Part shown: piece after piece, positions 1 to 8,334 of the stretch
How the letters are laid out: each line of letters begins with the position of its first letter
Numbering within the stretch: the stretch's first letter is position 1
NCBI RefSeq assembly: GCF_003003885.1
Contig: NZ_PVWN01000016.1
Location: 1-64,000 of the forward strand
DNA from: Chlorogloea sp. CCALA 695
GTDB lineage: Bacteria; Cyanobacteriota; Cyanobacteriia; Cyanobacteriales; Chroococcidiopsidaceae
Direction: 5' to 3'
Length of the DNA: 64,000 bases
Notes under the pieces: model-generated
Database searches by the model: none
What the model saw: the letters and a program-made list of their open reading frames with translations, nothing else
What the model was told of the DNA's origin: nothing
Program-made: the position numbers and the translations under genes

Positions 1-115
1 TAGCTAGACTTGGGAGTCTTGGCTAGAATGCTTATGTACGGACTGATTACCGTGATTCAGCATTCAACGAATCGCACCCTCCTTATTCATACCGCATTAG
101 GAATTGTTCATTGAA

Positions 116-150
116 ATTATTACCAATTACCAATTACCAATTACCCATTC
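116..150. repeat. heptameric AT-rich repeat upstream of mazG
   Basis: About four near-tandem copies of a 7-bp unit (ACCAATT or one-base variants) lie directly before the mazG start codon. The complementary form (GGTAATTG/GGGTAAT) recurs at 13121-13155 and 41402-41443. Heptameric short tandem repeats of this kind are common in cyanobacterial intergenic DNA. No function can be assigned. The preceding 115 bases hold no gene I can recognise. Confidence 0.7.
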
Positions 151-1029
151 ATGATGTCTAACCCAAATAACTCTAAAACCGCTCTTTCGGGAAACTTGGG
201 GGGAGCGGTTTCCCTCCCCCAAGTTTCCGCTACTCTAGACGCATTGCAACAGCTAATTGATATCGTTGCGAAACTTAGATCCCCTGATGGTGGTTGTCCT
301 TGGGACTTGGCGCAAACTCAACAGACGCTAACACCCTATGTAATTGAGGAAGCTTACGAAGTAGTAGAAGCAATTGCTAGTGGAAACCAAAAAGAAGTCG
401 CTGAAGAATTGGGAGATTTATTACTACAAGTTATATTACAAGCGCAAATCGCCACTGAAGAAAATAAGTTTAGTTTAAAGGAAGTTGTAGAAGGGATTAG
501 CCAAAAACTAATTCGCCGTCATCCTCATGTATTTAGCAATGTAGAAGCAACCAGCATTGAGCAAATAAAGCAAAATTGGGAACAAATTAAAGCGGAGGAA
601 AAAGGGGAATCTACAGCGAAAGCTAGTCAATTGAGTAGCAAACTCAGCAGCTATACGCGCACATTCCCGCCGTTACTAGCGGGGATGAAGATTTCTCAAA
701 AGGCTGCCTTAGCTGGCTTTGAGTGGGAGAATGTAGAGGGAGTATGGGCTAAGTTTGACGAAGAACTAGGCGAATTTAAACACGCGATCGCCAATGAATC
801 CATAGAACGACAACAAGCAGAATTGGGGGACTTGTTATTTGTTTTAATTAATTTAGCGCGGTGGTACAAAATCGATCCCAGCGTTGCATTGCAAGGAACA
901 AACCAACGATTTATTCAACGCCTATCCCACGTTGGAACCCTTGCAGGTCGTCCGCTTACAGATTATACCCTTGAGCAATTAGAAACTATGTGGCAGCAAG
1001 CGAAAGCAACCATTGATAAAGATATTTAA
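151..1029 (+). CDS. mazG: nucleoside triphosphate pyrophosphohydrolase MazG
   Basis: MazG hydrolyses (d)NTPs to the monophosphate and pyrophosphate and is thought to clean aberrant nucleotides from the cytosolic pool. The 292-residue protein has two all-alpha MazG domains, roughly residues 25-130 and 180-285. Each carries the acidic metal-binding pattern: EEAYEVVEAI followed by EELGDLLLQV in the first, and a weaker form followed by AELGDLLFVL in the second. The phrase CPWDLAQT before the first domain is characteristic. The first about 25 residues look unconserved, so a start further inside is possible. It appears monocistronic, with a strong terminator just after the stop. Confidence 0.93.
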   Translation: MMSNPNNSKTALSGNLGGAVSLPQVSATLDALQQLIDIVAKLRSPDGGCPWDLAQTQQTLTPYVIEEAYEVVEAIASGNQKEVAEELGDLLLQVILQAQIATEENKFSLKEVVEGISQKLIRRHPHVFSNVEATSIEQIKQNWEQIKAEEKGESTAKASQLSSKLSSYTRTFPPLLAGMKISQKAALAGFEWENVEGVWAKFDEELGEFKHAIANESIERQQAELGDLLFVLINLARWYKIDPSVALQGTNQRFIQRLSHVGTLAGRPLTDYTLEQLETMWQQAKATIDKDI

Positions 1030-1034
1030 TAAAT

Positions 1035-1070
1035 AAAAATCGCCTCAGCTAAGTGTTGAGACGATTTTTT
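1035..1070 (+). terminator. rho-independent terminator of mazG
   Basis: The arm AAAAATCG (1035-1042) pairs with CGATTTTT (1062-1069). The helix is extended inward by CTCA/TGAG across one mismatch, and the 3' arm itself ends in a run of six T. Confidence 0.8.
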
Positions 1071-1188
1071 GATAAATAATAGTTCTGTATAAAGCGATCG
1101 CAATAATTAACGGTAGTTTGGCGATGTCCCTAGTTAAGCAAGATTTGGCTCAGTAGATAATATTTAAGTATAAAACGATCAAGAATAA

Positions 1189-1284
1189 TTAGCGGAAATC
1201 TGGTTGGTAGCCTAAGACGGTAGCTAGTAGAGTTACCGCAATAGTATAAACAAAACTGAAGGCGAAAAAGGTGTCAAATGGCAT
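1189..1284 (-). CDS. 31-residue single-pass membrane protein
   Basis: A short reading frame begins MPFDTFFAFSFVYTIAV and ends GYQPDFR. It has one hydrophobic helix (about residues 5-25) and a short polar tail. An in-frame TAA lies six codons upstream, so the start is well bounded. Size and topology match the tiny subunits of thylakoid complexes (PetL/PetN/PetM, PsbX-type, small NDH-1 subunits), but I do not recognise it as any of those. NDH-1-type small subunits are only a guess. It sits alone between mazG and the ferredoxin gene, with a hairpin upstream at 1308-1331. Confidence 0.45.
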   Translation of the reverse strand: MPFDTFFAFSFVYTIAVTLLATVLGYQPDFR

Positions 1285-1307
1285 AGGTTTAGTTTGGGGT
1301 TAGATAC

Positions 1308-1331
1308 TCGCAAGCCTAATAAGGCTTGCGA
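1308..1331. other. perfect 9-bp inverted repeat
   Basis: TCGCAAGCC (1308-1316) pairs with GGCTTGCGA (1323-1331) across a six-base loop. It lies upstream of the 31-residue membrane protein on the minus strand and downstream of the ferredoxin gene, so it could be the ferredoxin transcript's terminator, although no clear U-tract follows, or a protein-binding palindrome. Confidence 0.5.
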
Positions 1332-1499
1332 TGTAAATTAAATCAGGAGGATAAATCTGTTTAACTAAGTTGATTTAATCATTTATATCTAGATTGATAT
1401 CCAGTAAAAATACTGTTTTTTTTGATTGAATTAAAGCTATCTCCGCATTTTCTTGGTTGTTCTTTGCGAAGATGCAAAAATACGTGGTTGTATTTTAGA

Positions 1500-1841
1500 T
1501 TAATCAAGTTGCGCCTTTGGCGGTGATACATACAACGATGATGGGTACAAAACTTGTTCTTGATGGGTTTGCAAAGTGCAATCCGATAACGGGTAAGCTA
1601 CACAAGTAACGGCGTACCCGGCAGCTAATTCAGAGGGACGGAGAAATTTTTGTTCGTTTTGATCTACTTCACCGCTTAATAACTTAGCCACACAAGCGGA
1701 ACACTCGCCTTGACCACAGCCAGAAGGTAAGCGAAGACCTGCTTCAACGGCGATTTCTAAAATATAGCGATCGCCTGGTACGGTAATAGTACAATCTAAG
1801 GCGCTCGCGCTATTGATTAACCTAACTTGATAAACTGTCAT
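1500..1841 (-). CDS. plant-type [2Fe-2S] ferredoxin
   Basis: A small soluble electron carrier with the cluster motif CGQGECSAC and a distal Cys in AVTCVAYP, the Cys-x4-Cys-x2-Cys...Cys pattern of chloroplast-type ferredoxins. The frame stays open for nine more codons upstream (to 1868), but family members start at MTVYQVRL, so I place the start at 1841. The C-terminus (about 15 residues after QEQVLYP) extends past the usual fold. The surroundings of the first Cys (SGCGQGECSAC) differ from PetF, suggesting a specialised ferredoxin rather than the main photosynthetic one. The partner is unknown. Confidence 0.88.
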   Translation of the reverse strand: MTVYQVRLINSASALDCTITVPGDRYILEIAVEAGLRLPSGCGQGECSACVAKLLSGEVDQNEQKFLRPSELAAGYAVTCVAYPLSDCTLQTHQEQVLYPSSLYVSPPKAQLD

Positions 1842-1946
1842 AGCTGTGAGGTATGCAACAAAAGACATTTTCTCAGCTTATAATCCAATACGCAAATCTT
1901 TCGTCAACATAGTTAAACTGGAAAAAGTGTTAGTAAAAAAAGCTTT

Positions 1947-2594
1947 ATGACTCAAACGACGGCTCGTGACTTATTCAAAGCAGCTTACGAAAATCGTTAC
2001 ACCTGGGATGCAAACTTTCCCGGTTATAGCGCTGACGTGCAAATTAACCAAGGCGATGAAGTTTACAACGGCAAAATTCGCATTAACCGCGACCTTAGTG
2101 TAGACGTTGAAGGTATAGAAGATGAAACCGTTACTGAAAGCGTTTATACCCAACTGCGAGATATAGTCACCCACCGCAAAAGATCCCAGTTTGAACAAGC
2201 TCATGGCAAAAATGAGTTTACATTAGGCGCAAGCGATGAAAGTGGCGCAACCGAAATTTTGGTGAAAGGTGACTCAATGGGGTCTAACTACAAAATTCGC
2301 GGTACAGAAATTTGTCAAGTTAGCCGCGTTATGGGCAGAATGGCGTTTGTAATTGATACCCAAGAAAGCCTAGATACAGGTAATGGGTATGTATCGTCGC
2401 GTTACGATGTGGTTTTTCGCAATCCTCAGACTCAGGAAATTACTCGCACAATGAAGTTTAAAGATACCTTCGAGCCAGTTGGCAGTTACCATATCATGAC
2501 TAATGAAGCGATTGAAATCTACGAAAACGGTACACGCACGACGACAGGGTTTAGCTTTTCTAATGTAAAATTGCTAGAACCTGCAACAGTTTAA
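1947..2594 (+). CDS. DUF3386 family protein
   Basis: A 215-residue soluble protein recognisable as the cyanobacterial and plastid DUF3386 family by its opening (ARDLFKAAYENRYTWD, then FPGYSADV) and a beta-rich body. There is no signal peptide or membrane segment. Biochemical function is not known. The start ATG follows a T/A-rich leader without a strong Shine-Dalgarno. It is 54 bp upstream of nfu on the same strand and probably shares a transcript with it. Confidence 0.85.
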   Translation: MTQTTARDLFKAAYENRYTWDANFPGYSADVQINQGDEVYNGKIRINRDLSVDVEGIEDETVTESVYTQLRDIVTHRKRSQFEQAHGKNEFTLGASDESGATEILVKGDSMGSNYKIRGTEICQVSRVMGRMAFVIDTQESLDTGNGYVSSRYDVVFRNPQTQEITRTMKFKDTFEPVGSYHIMTNEAIEIYENGTRTTTGFSFSNVKLLEPATV

Positions 2595-2648
2595 TTGGAT
2601 CTAACATAGATATATAGATGCTTTGCAAGTTAATAGAGGGCTGAAATA

Positions 2649-2879
2649 ATGGAACTGACAATCGATAATGTAGAAACAGTTTTGGACGAAATGCGCCCTT
2701 ACCTCATTTCTGATGGCGGTAATGTGGAATTAGTAGAACTAGATGGGCCCATTGTTAAGTTGCGCCTTCAGGGAGCTTGTGGCTCTTGTCCTAGTTCGAC
2801 AATGACATTGAGAATGGGAATTGAACGCCGTTTGCGCGAGATGATTCCAGAAATTGCCGAAGTTGAACAGATAATTTAA
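2649..2879 (+). CDS. nfu: NifU C-terminal-domain Fe-S scaffold (NFU)
   Basis: A 76-residue stand-alone NFU domain. The CxxC pair in ACGSCPSS (Cys44 and Cys47) binds an Fe-S cluster between two monomers and passes it to apo-proteins. In cyanobacteria this small protein is a main general scaffold, used for example for photosystem I clusters. The length and the opening [20 protein letters not shown] are typical. The upstream GAGGG is a fair ribosome site. No nif genes are nearby, so a nitrogenase-specific role is not implied. A strong terminator follows. Confidence 0.93.
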   Translation: MELTIDNVETVLDEMRPYLISDGGNVELVELDGPIVKLRLQGACGSCPSSTMTLRMGIERRLREMIPEIAEVEQII

Positions 2880-2899
2880 GGCTACTCAGTATTAGTTTT

Positions 2900-2930
2900 A
2901 AAGGCAAAAGGAATAATCCCTTTTGCCTTT
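2900..2930 (+). terminator. rho-independent terminator of nfu
   Basis: A perfect 12-bp stem (2900-2911 with 2919-2930, core AAGGCAAAAGG/CCTTTTGCCTT) with a seven-base loop, followed by TTGCTATTTTA. Confidence 0.85.
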
Positions 2931-2981
2931 TGCTATTTTACTTTCAAAGCGCGATCGCATAACGTTACTAATTGATTTTTT

Positions 2982-5228
2982 ATGTCTCATCCCCTGTATG
3001 TAGCTTTTATCTGGCATCAACATCAACCTTTGTACAAAGGTCTTGATAGCAGCAACTCTGGTTCTCAACAGTATCGTTTACCTTGGGTGCGGCTGCATGG
3101 GACTAAAGATTATTTGGATTTAGTTTTACTGTTAGAGCGCTATCCTAAACTGCATCAAACCGTAAACTTAGTTCCCTCATTGATATTGCAATTAGAAGAT
3201 TACATTGCGGGAACTGCTTTCGATCCTTACTTAACAGCGTGTCTGACTCCCGACGAAAAGATAACTAGGGAACAACACGAGTTTATTATCGAACACTTTT
3301 TTGATGCCAACCACCACACTTTAATTGACCCTCATCCCCGGTACGCCGAACTTTACGGACAAAGGCAAGATAAGGGTAGAAGCTGGTGCTTGGATAATTG
3401 GGAGACTCAAGACTACAGCGATTTATTAGCTTGGCATAATTTAGCTTGGATCGATCCTTTGTTTTGGGATGACCCGGAAATAGCCGATTGGTTGAAACGA
3501 GGACGTAATTTTAATTTAAGTGATCGCCAGCGCATTTATTCTAAACAACGCCAAATTCTTAGCCGCATCGTCCCGCAACATCGGCAAATGCAGGAAAATG
3601 GCCAATTAGAAGTTACAACTACGCCCTACACGCACCCGATATTGCCGTTGCTCGCTGATACAAATTCGGGTAGAGTTGCCGTACCAGGTATGGAATTGCC
3701 CAAACGTCGCTTTCAGTGGGCGGAAGATATCCCTAGACACCTAAAAAAATCTTGGGATATGTACGAGGATAGATTCGGACAAGCACCGCGCGGTTTGTGG
3801 CCCTCAGAGCAGTCTGTAAGCCCGGAAATGCTGCCCTACGTAGCCAAACAAGGTTTTAAGTGGCTTTGCTCGGATGAAGCGGTATTAGGGTGGACGCTGA
3901 AGCACTTTTTTAACCGAGATGGAGCGGGAAATCTGTTACAGCCAGAGTTGCTATATCGTCCTTATCGGTTAGAGACGACCGAAGGGGAATTAGCAATAGT
4001 ATTTAGAGATCACCGTTTATCAGACTTAATTGGGTTTAGTTATAGCTCAATGCCACCAAAACGCGCCGCCGCCGACTTGGTGGGACATTTAGAAGCGATC
4101 GCAAATTCCTTAAAACAGCAACAAACAAGCGGTAGCACAGCCTTAGAGCAGCCCCATTTAGTTACCATTGCCTTAGATGGCGAAAACTGTTGGGAATTTT
4201 ACCCCGAAGATGGCAAGCCATTTTTAGAGAACTTATACCAAGCTTTGAGCGACAACGAGCAAATTAAACTTGTAACTGTATCAGAGTATTTAGACCAATT
4301 CCCGGCTACAGAAACTTTGCCGAGCGATCGCCTACATAGCGGCTCTTGGGTCGATGGCAGCTTTACAACTTGGATTGGTGATCGGGCTAAAAACCGCGCT
4401 TGGGACTTGCTGACTGAAGCGAGAACGGTCTTAGCTAACCATCCTGAAGCCACCGAAGAAACAAACCCCGCCGCCTGGGAAGCCCTGTATGCCGCCGAAG
4501 GTTCTGACTGGTTTTGGTGGTTTGGTGAAGGACATTCCTCAAACCAAGATGCTATTTTTGACCAGCTATTTAGAGAGCATTTGTACAACATCTACCAAGC
4601 CCTGGATGAGCCAATCCCGTCTAGTATTCGGCATCCGGTAGAAGCCCACGAAGCAAAGCTAGATTCTCGCCCAGCAGGATTTATTCACCCCTCTATTGAC
4701 GGCAAAGGCGACGAGCAAGACTGGGATCGAGCGGGGAGGTTAGAAGTAGGCGGTGCGAGAGGCACAATGCACCGTAGCAGTGCAATTCAACGTTTATGGT
4801 ATGGGGTGGATCACTCTAATTTTTACTTGCGCTTAGATTTCCAAGCAGGAATTAAACCAGGGCGCGATTGTCCGCCGCAGTTAAATTTGTTGTGGTTTTA
4901 TCCTGACAAAACTATGCACAATAGCCCTGCTCCGGTGGGAGATTTGCCCGACGAAGCGCCGTTAAATTATTTATTTCACCATCAGTTAGAGATTAATTTA
5001 CTTACTCAAACTGTGCATTTTCAAGAAGCGGGAGACAACTATCAATGGCATCCTCGGTTTAGTCGCGCTCAAATCGGTTTAGATAAGTGTTTGGAAGTGG
5101 CGATACCTTGGGCAGATTTGCAGATTCCCCCGGATTATCCGTTGCGAATGACGCTCGTATTGGCGGAGGAAGGGCGTTTTAAAGCGTATTTGCCAGAAAA
5201 TGCTCTAATTCCGATTGATGTGCCGTAG
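2982..5228 (+). CDS. glycoside hydrolase family 57 alpha-glucan enzyme
   Basis: GH57 enzymes are retaining amylases, branching enzymes or amylopullulanases acting on glycogen-like alpha-glucans. This 748-residue protein has the family's N-terminal motif WHQHQP (residues 11-16), the GLWPSE motif with its glutamate in the middle of the barrel domain, and LDGENCWEFY, which fits the conserved acid region. The C-terminal about 180 residues (after about 560) look like a beta-sandwich, probably carbohydrate-binding. No signal peptide is visible, so it should act in the cytoplasm on glycogen. Its specificity cannot be decided here. It ends at a bidirectional terminator shared with the convergent kinase gene. 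Confidence 0.88.
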   Translation: MSHPLYVAFIWHQHQPLYKGLDSSNSGSQQYRLPWVRLHGTKDYLDLVLLLERYPKLHQTVNLVPSLILQLEDYIAGTAFDPYLTACLTPDEKITREQHEFIIEHFFDANHHTLIDPHPRYAELYGQRQDKGRSWCLDNWETQDYSDLLAWHNLAWIDPLFWDDPEIADWLKRGRNFNLSDRQRIYSKQRQILSRIVPQHRQMQENGQLEVTTTPYTHPILPLLADTNSGRVAVPGMELPKRRFQWAEDIPRHLKKSWDMYEDRFGQAPRGLWPSEQSVSPEMLPYVAKQGFKWLCSDEAVLGWTLKHFFNRDGAGNLLQPELLYRPYRLETTEGELAIVFRDHRLSDLIGFSYSSMPPKRAAADLVGHLEAIANSLKQQQTSGSTALEQPHLVTIALDGENCWEFYPEDGKPFLENLYQALSDNEQIKLVTVSEYLDQFPATETLPSDRLHSGSWVDGSFTTWIGDRAKNRAWDLLTEARTVLANHPEATEETNPAAWEALYAAEGSDWFWWFGEGHSSNQDAIFDQLFREHLYNIYQALDEPIPSSIRHPVEAHEAKLDSRPAGFIHPSIDGKGDEQDWDRAGRLEVGGARGTMHRSSAIQRLWYGVDHSNFYLRLDFQAGIKPGRDCPPQLNLLWFYPDKTMHNSPAPVGDLPDEAPLNYLFHHQLEINLLTQTVHFQEAGDNYQWHPRFSRAQIGLDKCLEVAIPWADLQIPPDYPLRMTLVLAEEGRFKAYLPENALIPIDVP

Positions 5229-5241
5229 TTGCCGCTCTTAC

Positions 5242-5268
5242 CGACCTCTTGACTCGCTCAAGAGGTCG
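5242..5268. terminator. bidirectional terminator between convergent genes
   Basis: A perfect 11-bp stem (CGACCTCTTGA, 5242-5252, with TCAAGAGGTCG, 5258-5268) and a five-base loop lie between the two convergent stop codons. Confidence 0.75.
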
Positions 5269-5270
5269 TA

Positions 5271-7238
5271 TTACTTTGGTACAAGCCACTTTCTAATAGT
5301 TTTATCAGCACTCGCACTAACTAGAGTTTGTCCATCAGGGCTATAGTCTACGGCAAAAACTGCGCCTTGATGTCCTTTAAAAGTATAGATGGCTTCCCCC
5401 GTGCTTAAGTCCCAGATTTTCACAGTTTTGTCATCGCTACCTGTGGCAATATGCTGATTGTTGGGGCTAAAGTCTACCCCATTGATGTCTGCCAAATGTC
5501 CTGTCAGAGTGCGGATTTCGCGCCCAGTATTGAGATTCCATAGTTTAATTGTGCGATCGTCGCTGACACTAGCTAATTGCTGATTGTTAGAGCTAATGGC
5601 GATCGCATTTACATCACTGGTATGTCCAACTAAGATATTTTGCGCCTTTAATGTCTTCAGATTCCAAATTATTACAGTTCTGTCTACACTGCCACTAACA
5701 ATTTTTTTGCCATCAGAACTAATCGCAACCGCTAAAACTTCTCGTGAATGACTTTTAAAAGTATCTACTTGCCCTGTGCTTAAATTCCAGAACTTAACAG
5801 TTTTGTCATAACTACCACTAACAATTTTTGTTGCGTCAGGACTAATAGCCACACTATTTACATAGCTAGTATGCCCGGTTAAAGTCCGGTGCTGCCCTGA
5901 CAAGCGCCAAAGCTTGATAGTTTTATCTCTACTACCACTTACAATTTGACTATCGGCGCTGATGGCAATATCGTAAACCCAATCGGTATGTCCTTTTAAA
6001 GTGCGAAGCAACTTTTGACTATTTAGATCCCAAATTTTTATCGTCTGATCGTCGCTACCGCTAATAATAGTTTTACCATCAGGACTCACTACAACAGTAT
6101 TAACTTCCCCCCTATGACCCATAAGTGTAGAAGGCTGCTGGCTAGTCCAATACTTGTACCCGACAAATCCTAAAACTAAAAAAATCGCACTTCCCAGTAA
6201 TAATTTGTAGCGCCAAGCAAAATTTGCCCTAGGATTTAGCGTAGTAACGGCGGGAAGATTTTTTTGGAGAGATCGCGCTCTAGTTTTTTGATTTCCTGTC
6301 AAACTAGGTGTATGCGATGGTAATTGCGTGGTATCAACAGCTAGAAATGCCTCAATTGTCCGTAATTCTAAAAGAACCTGCTCGACATTTTGATAGCGCT
6401 GCTGCATATCTTTTTGCAATAACCTGTCCAAAACTGCCGTAAGTTCTTGGCTTAGTTGCAAATTTAAGTGCTGCTGCCATTGTTTTACCCAACTATAGCC
6501 GTACTCTGTCCATAAACGAGAAGGAGAAATTTGAGTCAGTAAATGAAAACAAGTTACACCCAAGCTATAAAGATCGCTGGCTGGATAAGCCTCCCCTTCA
6601 TTCATTTGTTCGCTAGAAGCATAACCAAAAGAGCCGATAGTTGTACCGAGGGTGGCGATCGCGCTAGTTGTAAATTGTTTGGATACACCAAAATCAATCA
6701 AAATTAAACGACGATCGCTTTGGCGGCGCATAATATTGTCGGGCTTAATATCGCGGTGAATTACTTGGCGATTATGAATAAACTGCAATACAGGTAATAA
6801 ATCAGCCAACAGTTCCCAGATTTGCTGCTCGTTAAAAGCTCCTTGCAAGTCCAACTGTTGGCGCAAACTTTCCCCAACAATTAGCTGTTGAACTAAATAT
6901 AAATAGTCATCTTGTTTAAAGTAGGCGTACAAAGCTGGAATTTGTGGATGTTCGCCTAATTGTTGCAACCTTTTTGCTTCTTGCTCAAATAACTGTGTTG
7001 CTTTATTTTGGGCGCTAGTACCTTGCAACTGCGGGACTAATTGTTTGACTACACACAATTCGTTAAGTTTATCTTGATCTTCAGCTAGAAAAGTCCTGCC
7101 AAAACCGCCACCACCCAAAGGGCGAATAATGTAATAGCGATCGCGCAAGGGTAATAGGTTTTTGCCACAACTGCTACAGGAATTGCGATCGCCCAAGTTT
7201 TCAGGGTGTTGGCAAGCGGGGTTGAGACAATAGCTCAT
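5271..7238 (-). CDS. Ser/Thr protein kinase with C-terminal WD40 propeller
   Basis: A 655-residue membrane-anchored signalling kinase. In order: an N-terminal zinc-ribbon-like segment (Cys4, Cys9, Cys21, Cys24); a Hanks-type kinase domain (about 33-295) with glycine loop LGGGGFGRTF, ATP lysine in CVVKQL, catalytic HRDIKPDN and DFGVSK; a linker; one membrane helix (about 345-362); then seven WD40 repeats with GH...SPDG...SGSDDQTIKIWD signatures. The last part would face the other side of the membrane and fold as one beta-propeller. This architecture is typical of filamentous and large-genome cyanobacteria. The substrate is unknown. It stands alone, divergent from the Tab2-like gene. Confidence 0.93.
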   Translation of the reverse strand: MSYCLNPACQHPENLGDRNSCSSCGKNLLPLRDRYYIIRPLGGGGFGRTFLAEDQDKLNELCVVKQLVPQLQGTSAQNKATQLFEQEAKRLQQLGEHPQIPALYAYFKQDDYLYLVQQLIVGESLRQQLDLQGAFNEQQIWELLADLLPVLQFIHNRQVIHRDIKPDNIMRRQSDRRLILIDFGVSKQFTTSAIATLGTTIGSFGYASSEQMNEGEAYPASDLYSLGVTCFHLLTQISPSRLWTEYGYSWVKQWQQHLNLQLSQELTAVLDRLLQKDMQQRYQNVEQVLLELRTIEAFLAVDTTQLPSHTPSLTGNQKTRARSLQKNLPAVTTLNPRANFAWRYKLLLGSAIFLVLGFVGYKYWTSQQPSTLMGHRGEVNTVVVSPDGKTIISGSDDQTIKIWDLNSQKLLRTLKGHTDWVYDIAISADSQIVSGSRDKTIKLWRLSGQHRTLTGHTSYVNSVAISPDATKIVSGSYDKTVKFWNLSTGQVDTFKSHSREVLAVAISSDGKKIVSGSVDRTVIIWNLKTLKAQNILVGHTSDVNAIAISSNNQQLASVSDDRTIKLWNLNTGREIRTLTGHLADINGVDFSPNNQHIATGSDDKTVKIWDLSTGEAIYTFKGHQGAVFAVDYSPDGQTLVSASADKTIRKWLVPK

Positions 7239-7376
7239 AAAATCTACAATAATTCTTTACCCGTGAACTGCTAAACCTATTTTGGCTTATTGATGAACCT
7301 AAAGTGGAATTGCCCGATCAAAGAGGACGCGATCGCCTGTACGATTTACAAAGTAGCCAATTTTTGACGGCAAGGC

Positions 7377-8243
7377 ATGGGCAGTATTTGGGAAATTGAT
7401 TTTTATTCGCGTCCAGTTTTAGACTCTAACAACAAAAAACTATGGGAAGTCTTAGTTTGTGAAAGTCCTTTAACCATAGACACAGAGCTTGATTCGCTGT
7501 TTAAGTATTCTGAGTATTGCTCCAGTAGTCAAGTAAATTCTGCTTGGCTAAAGGCGGCTTTAGAATCGGCCATTGAGCAAGCGGGGACGACTCCAGTAAA
7601 GTTCCGGTTTTTTCGTATTCCCATGAATAATATGATTACTAAAGCTTGCCAAGAGTTGGGGATTCCCGCCCAGCCTAGTCGCCGGACTTTGGCACTCAAT
7701 CAATGGTTGCAACAACGAAACAAAGAAGTTTACCCCCAAGAAACCGGGTATCAAGCTGCTACAAATCCCTCGGTAAGAGTGCAGATTTCTGATCCGCAAC
7801 GCTTACCCGATGCTTTAATTGGGCAAAAATGGATAGTTACTAGCCTAACCGCCTCTGACTTAGCCCAAATGTCCCAATGGGATATTAGTTTTGGTGAAGC
7901 CTTCCCATTAGCGTTAAGCAACCTAACTTTAGATACTATAGTTCCTGGGATCATAATTTACTCTCCTAGAGCTATACCTTTAGCTGGGTGGATGTCAGGC
8001 TTAGAAATTGCCGCGCTCAAAGTGGATACTCGTTTAACTCCCACTAGATTAGTTTTAGAAACTGGTGCAAGCGATAGTTGGCTTTTGGCTAATATAACTA
8101 ACCCCCAAACCCTACAAACAGCCCAAGAATTTGAGCAGGCAAAACAAAACGCCAACCAAGTACATTTTATAGCTGTGCAATCAAGTCCTGAATCAGAAGT
8201 TTTTGCTGGCTTTTGGCTGTTGCAAGAAATTAATCTTCCTTAA
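7377..8243 (+). CDS. Tab2/Atab2 family RNA-binding protein (DUF1092)
   Basis: A 288-residue protein opening GSIWEIDFYSRPVLDSNNKKLWEVLVCES, quoted here in parts: the WEIDFYSRP and KKLWEVLVC blocks are diagnostic of the Tab2/Atab2 family. Plastid homologues bind the 5' leader of photosystem I and II mRNAs and are needed for their translation. The cyanobacterial members are less studied. The fold is soluble with no membrane segment. The start at 7377 gives the expected N-terminus. It is followed 91 bp later by a TldD/PmbA gene in the same direction. Confidence 0.85.
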   Translation: MGSIWEIDFYSRPVLDSNNKKLWEVLVCESPLTIDTELDSLFKYSEYCSSSQVNSAWLKAALESAIEQAGTTPVKFRFFRIPMNNMITKACQELGIPAQPSRRTLALNQWLQQRNKEVYPQETGYQAATNPSVRVQISDPQRLPDALIGQKWIVTSLTASDLAQMSQWDISFGEAFPLALSNLTLDTIVPGIIIYSPRAIPLAGWMSGLEIAALKVDTRLTPTRLVLETGASDSWLLANITNPQTLQTAQEFEQAKQNANQVHFIAVQSSPESEVFAGFWLLQEINLP

Positions 8244-8334
8244 AAATTACTTTGGGATCAGGTGAATTACCACCAGAAATACTAAAACTAGCTTTTGGTA
8301 TCATTCATAAATTTTCACAAGTGCAGCAAAGCGC

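Noticed and set aside
2649-2879. Nitrogen-fixation gene from the NifU name
   Set aside because: A stand-alone NFU domain with no other nif genes nearby; it is a general Fe-S scaffold.
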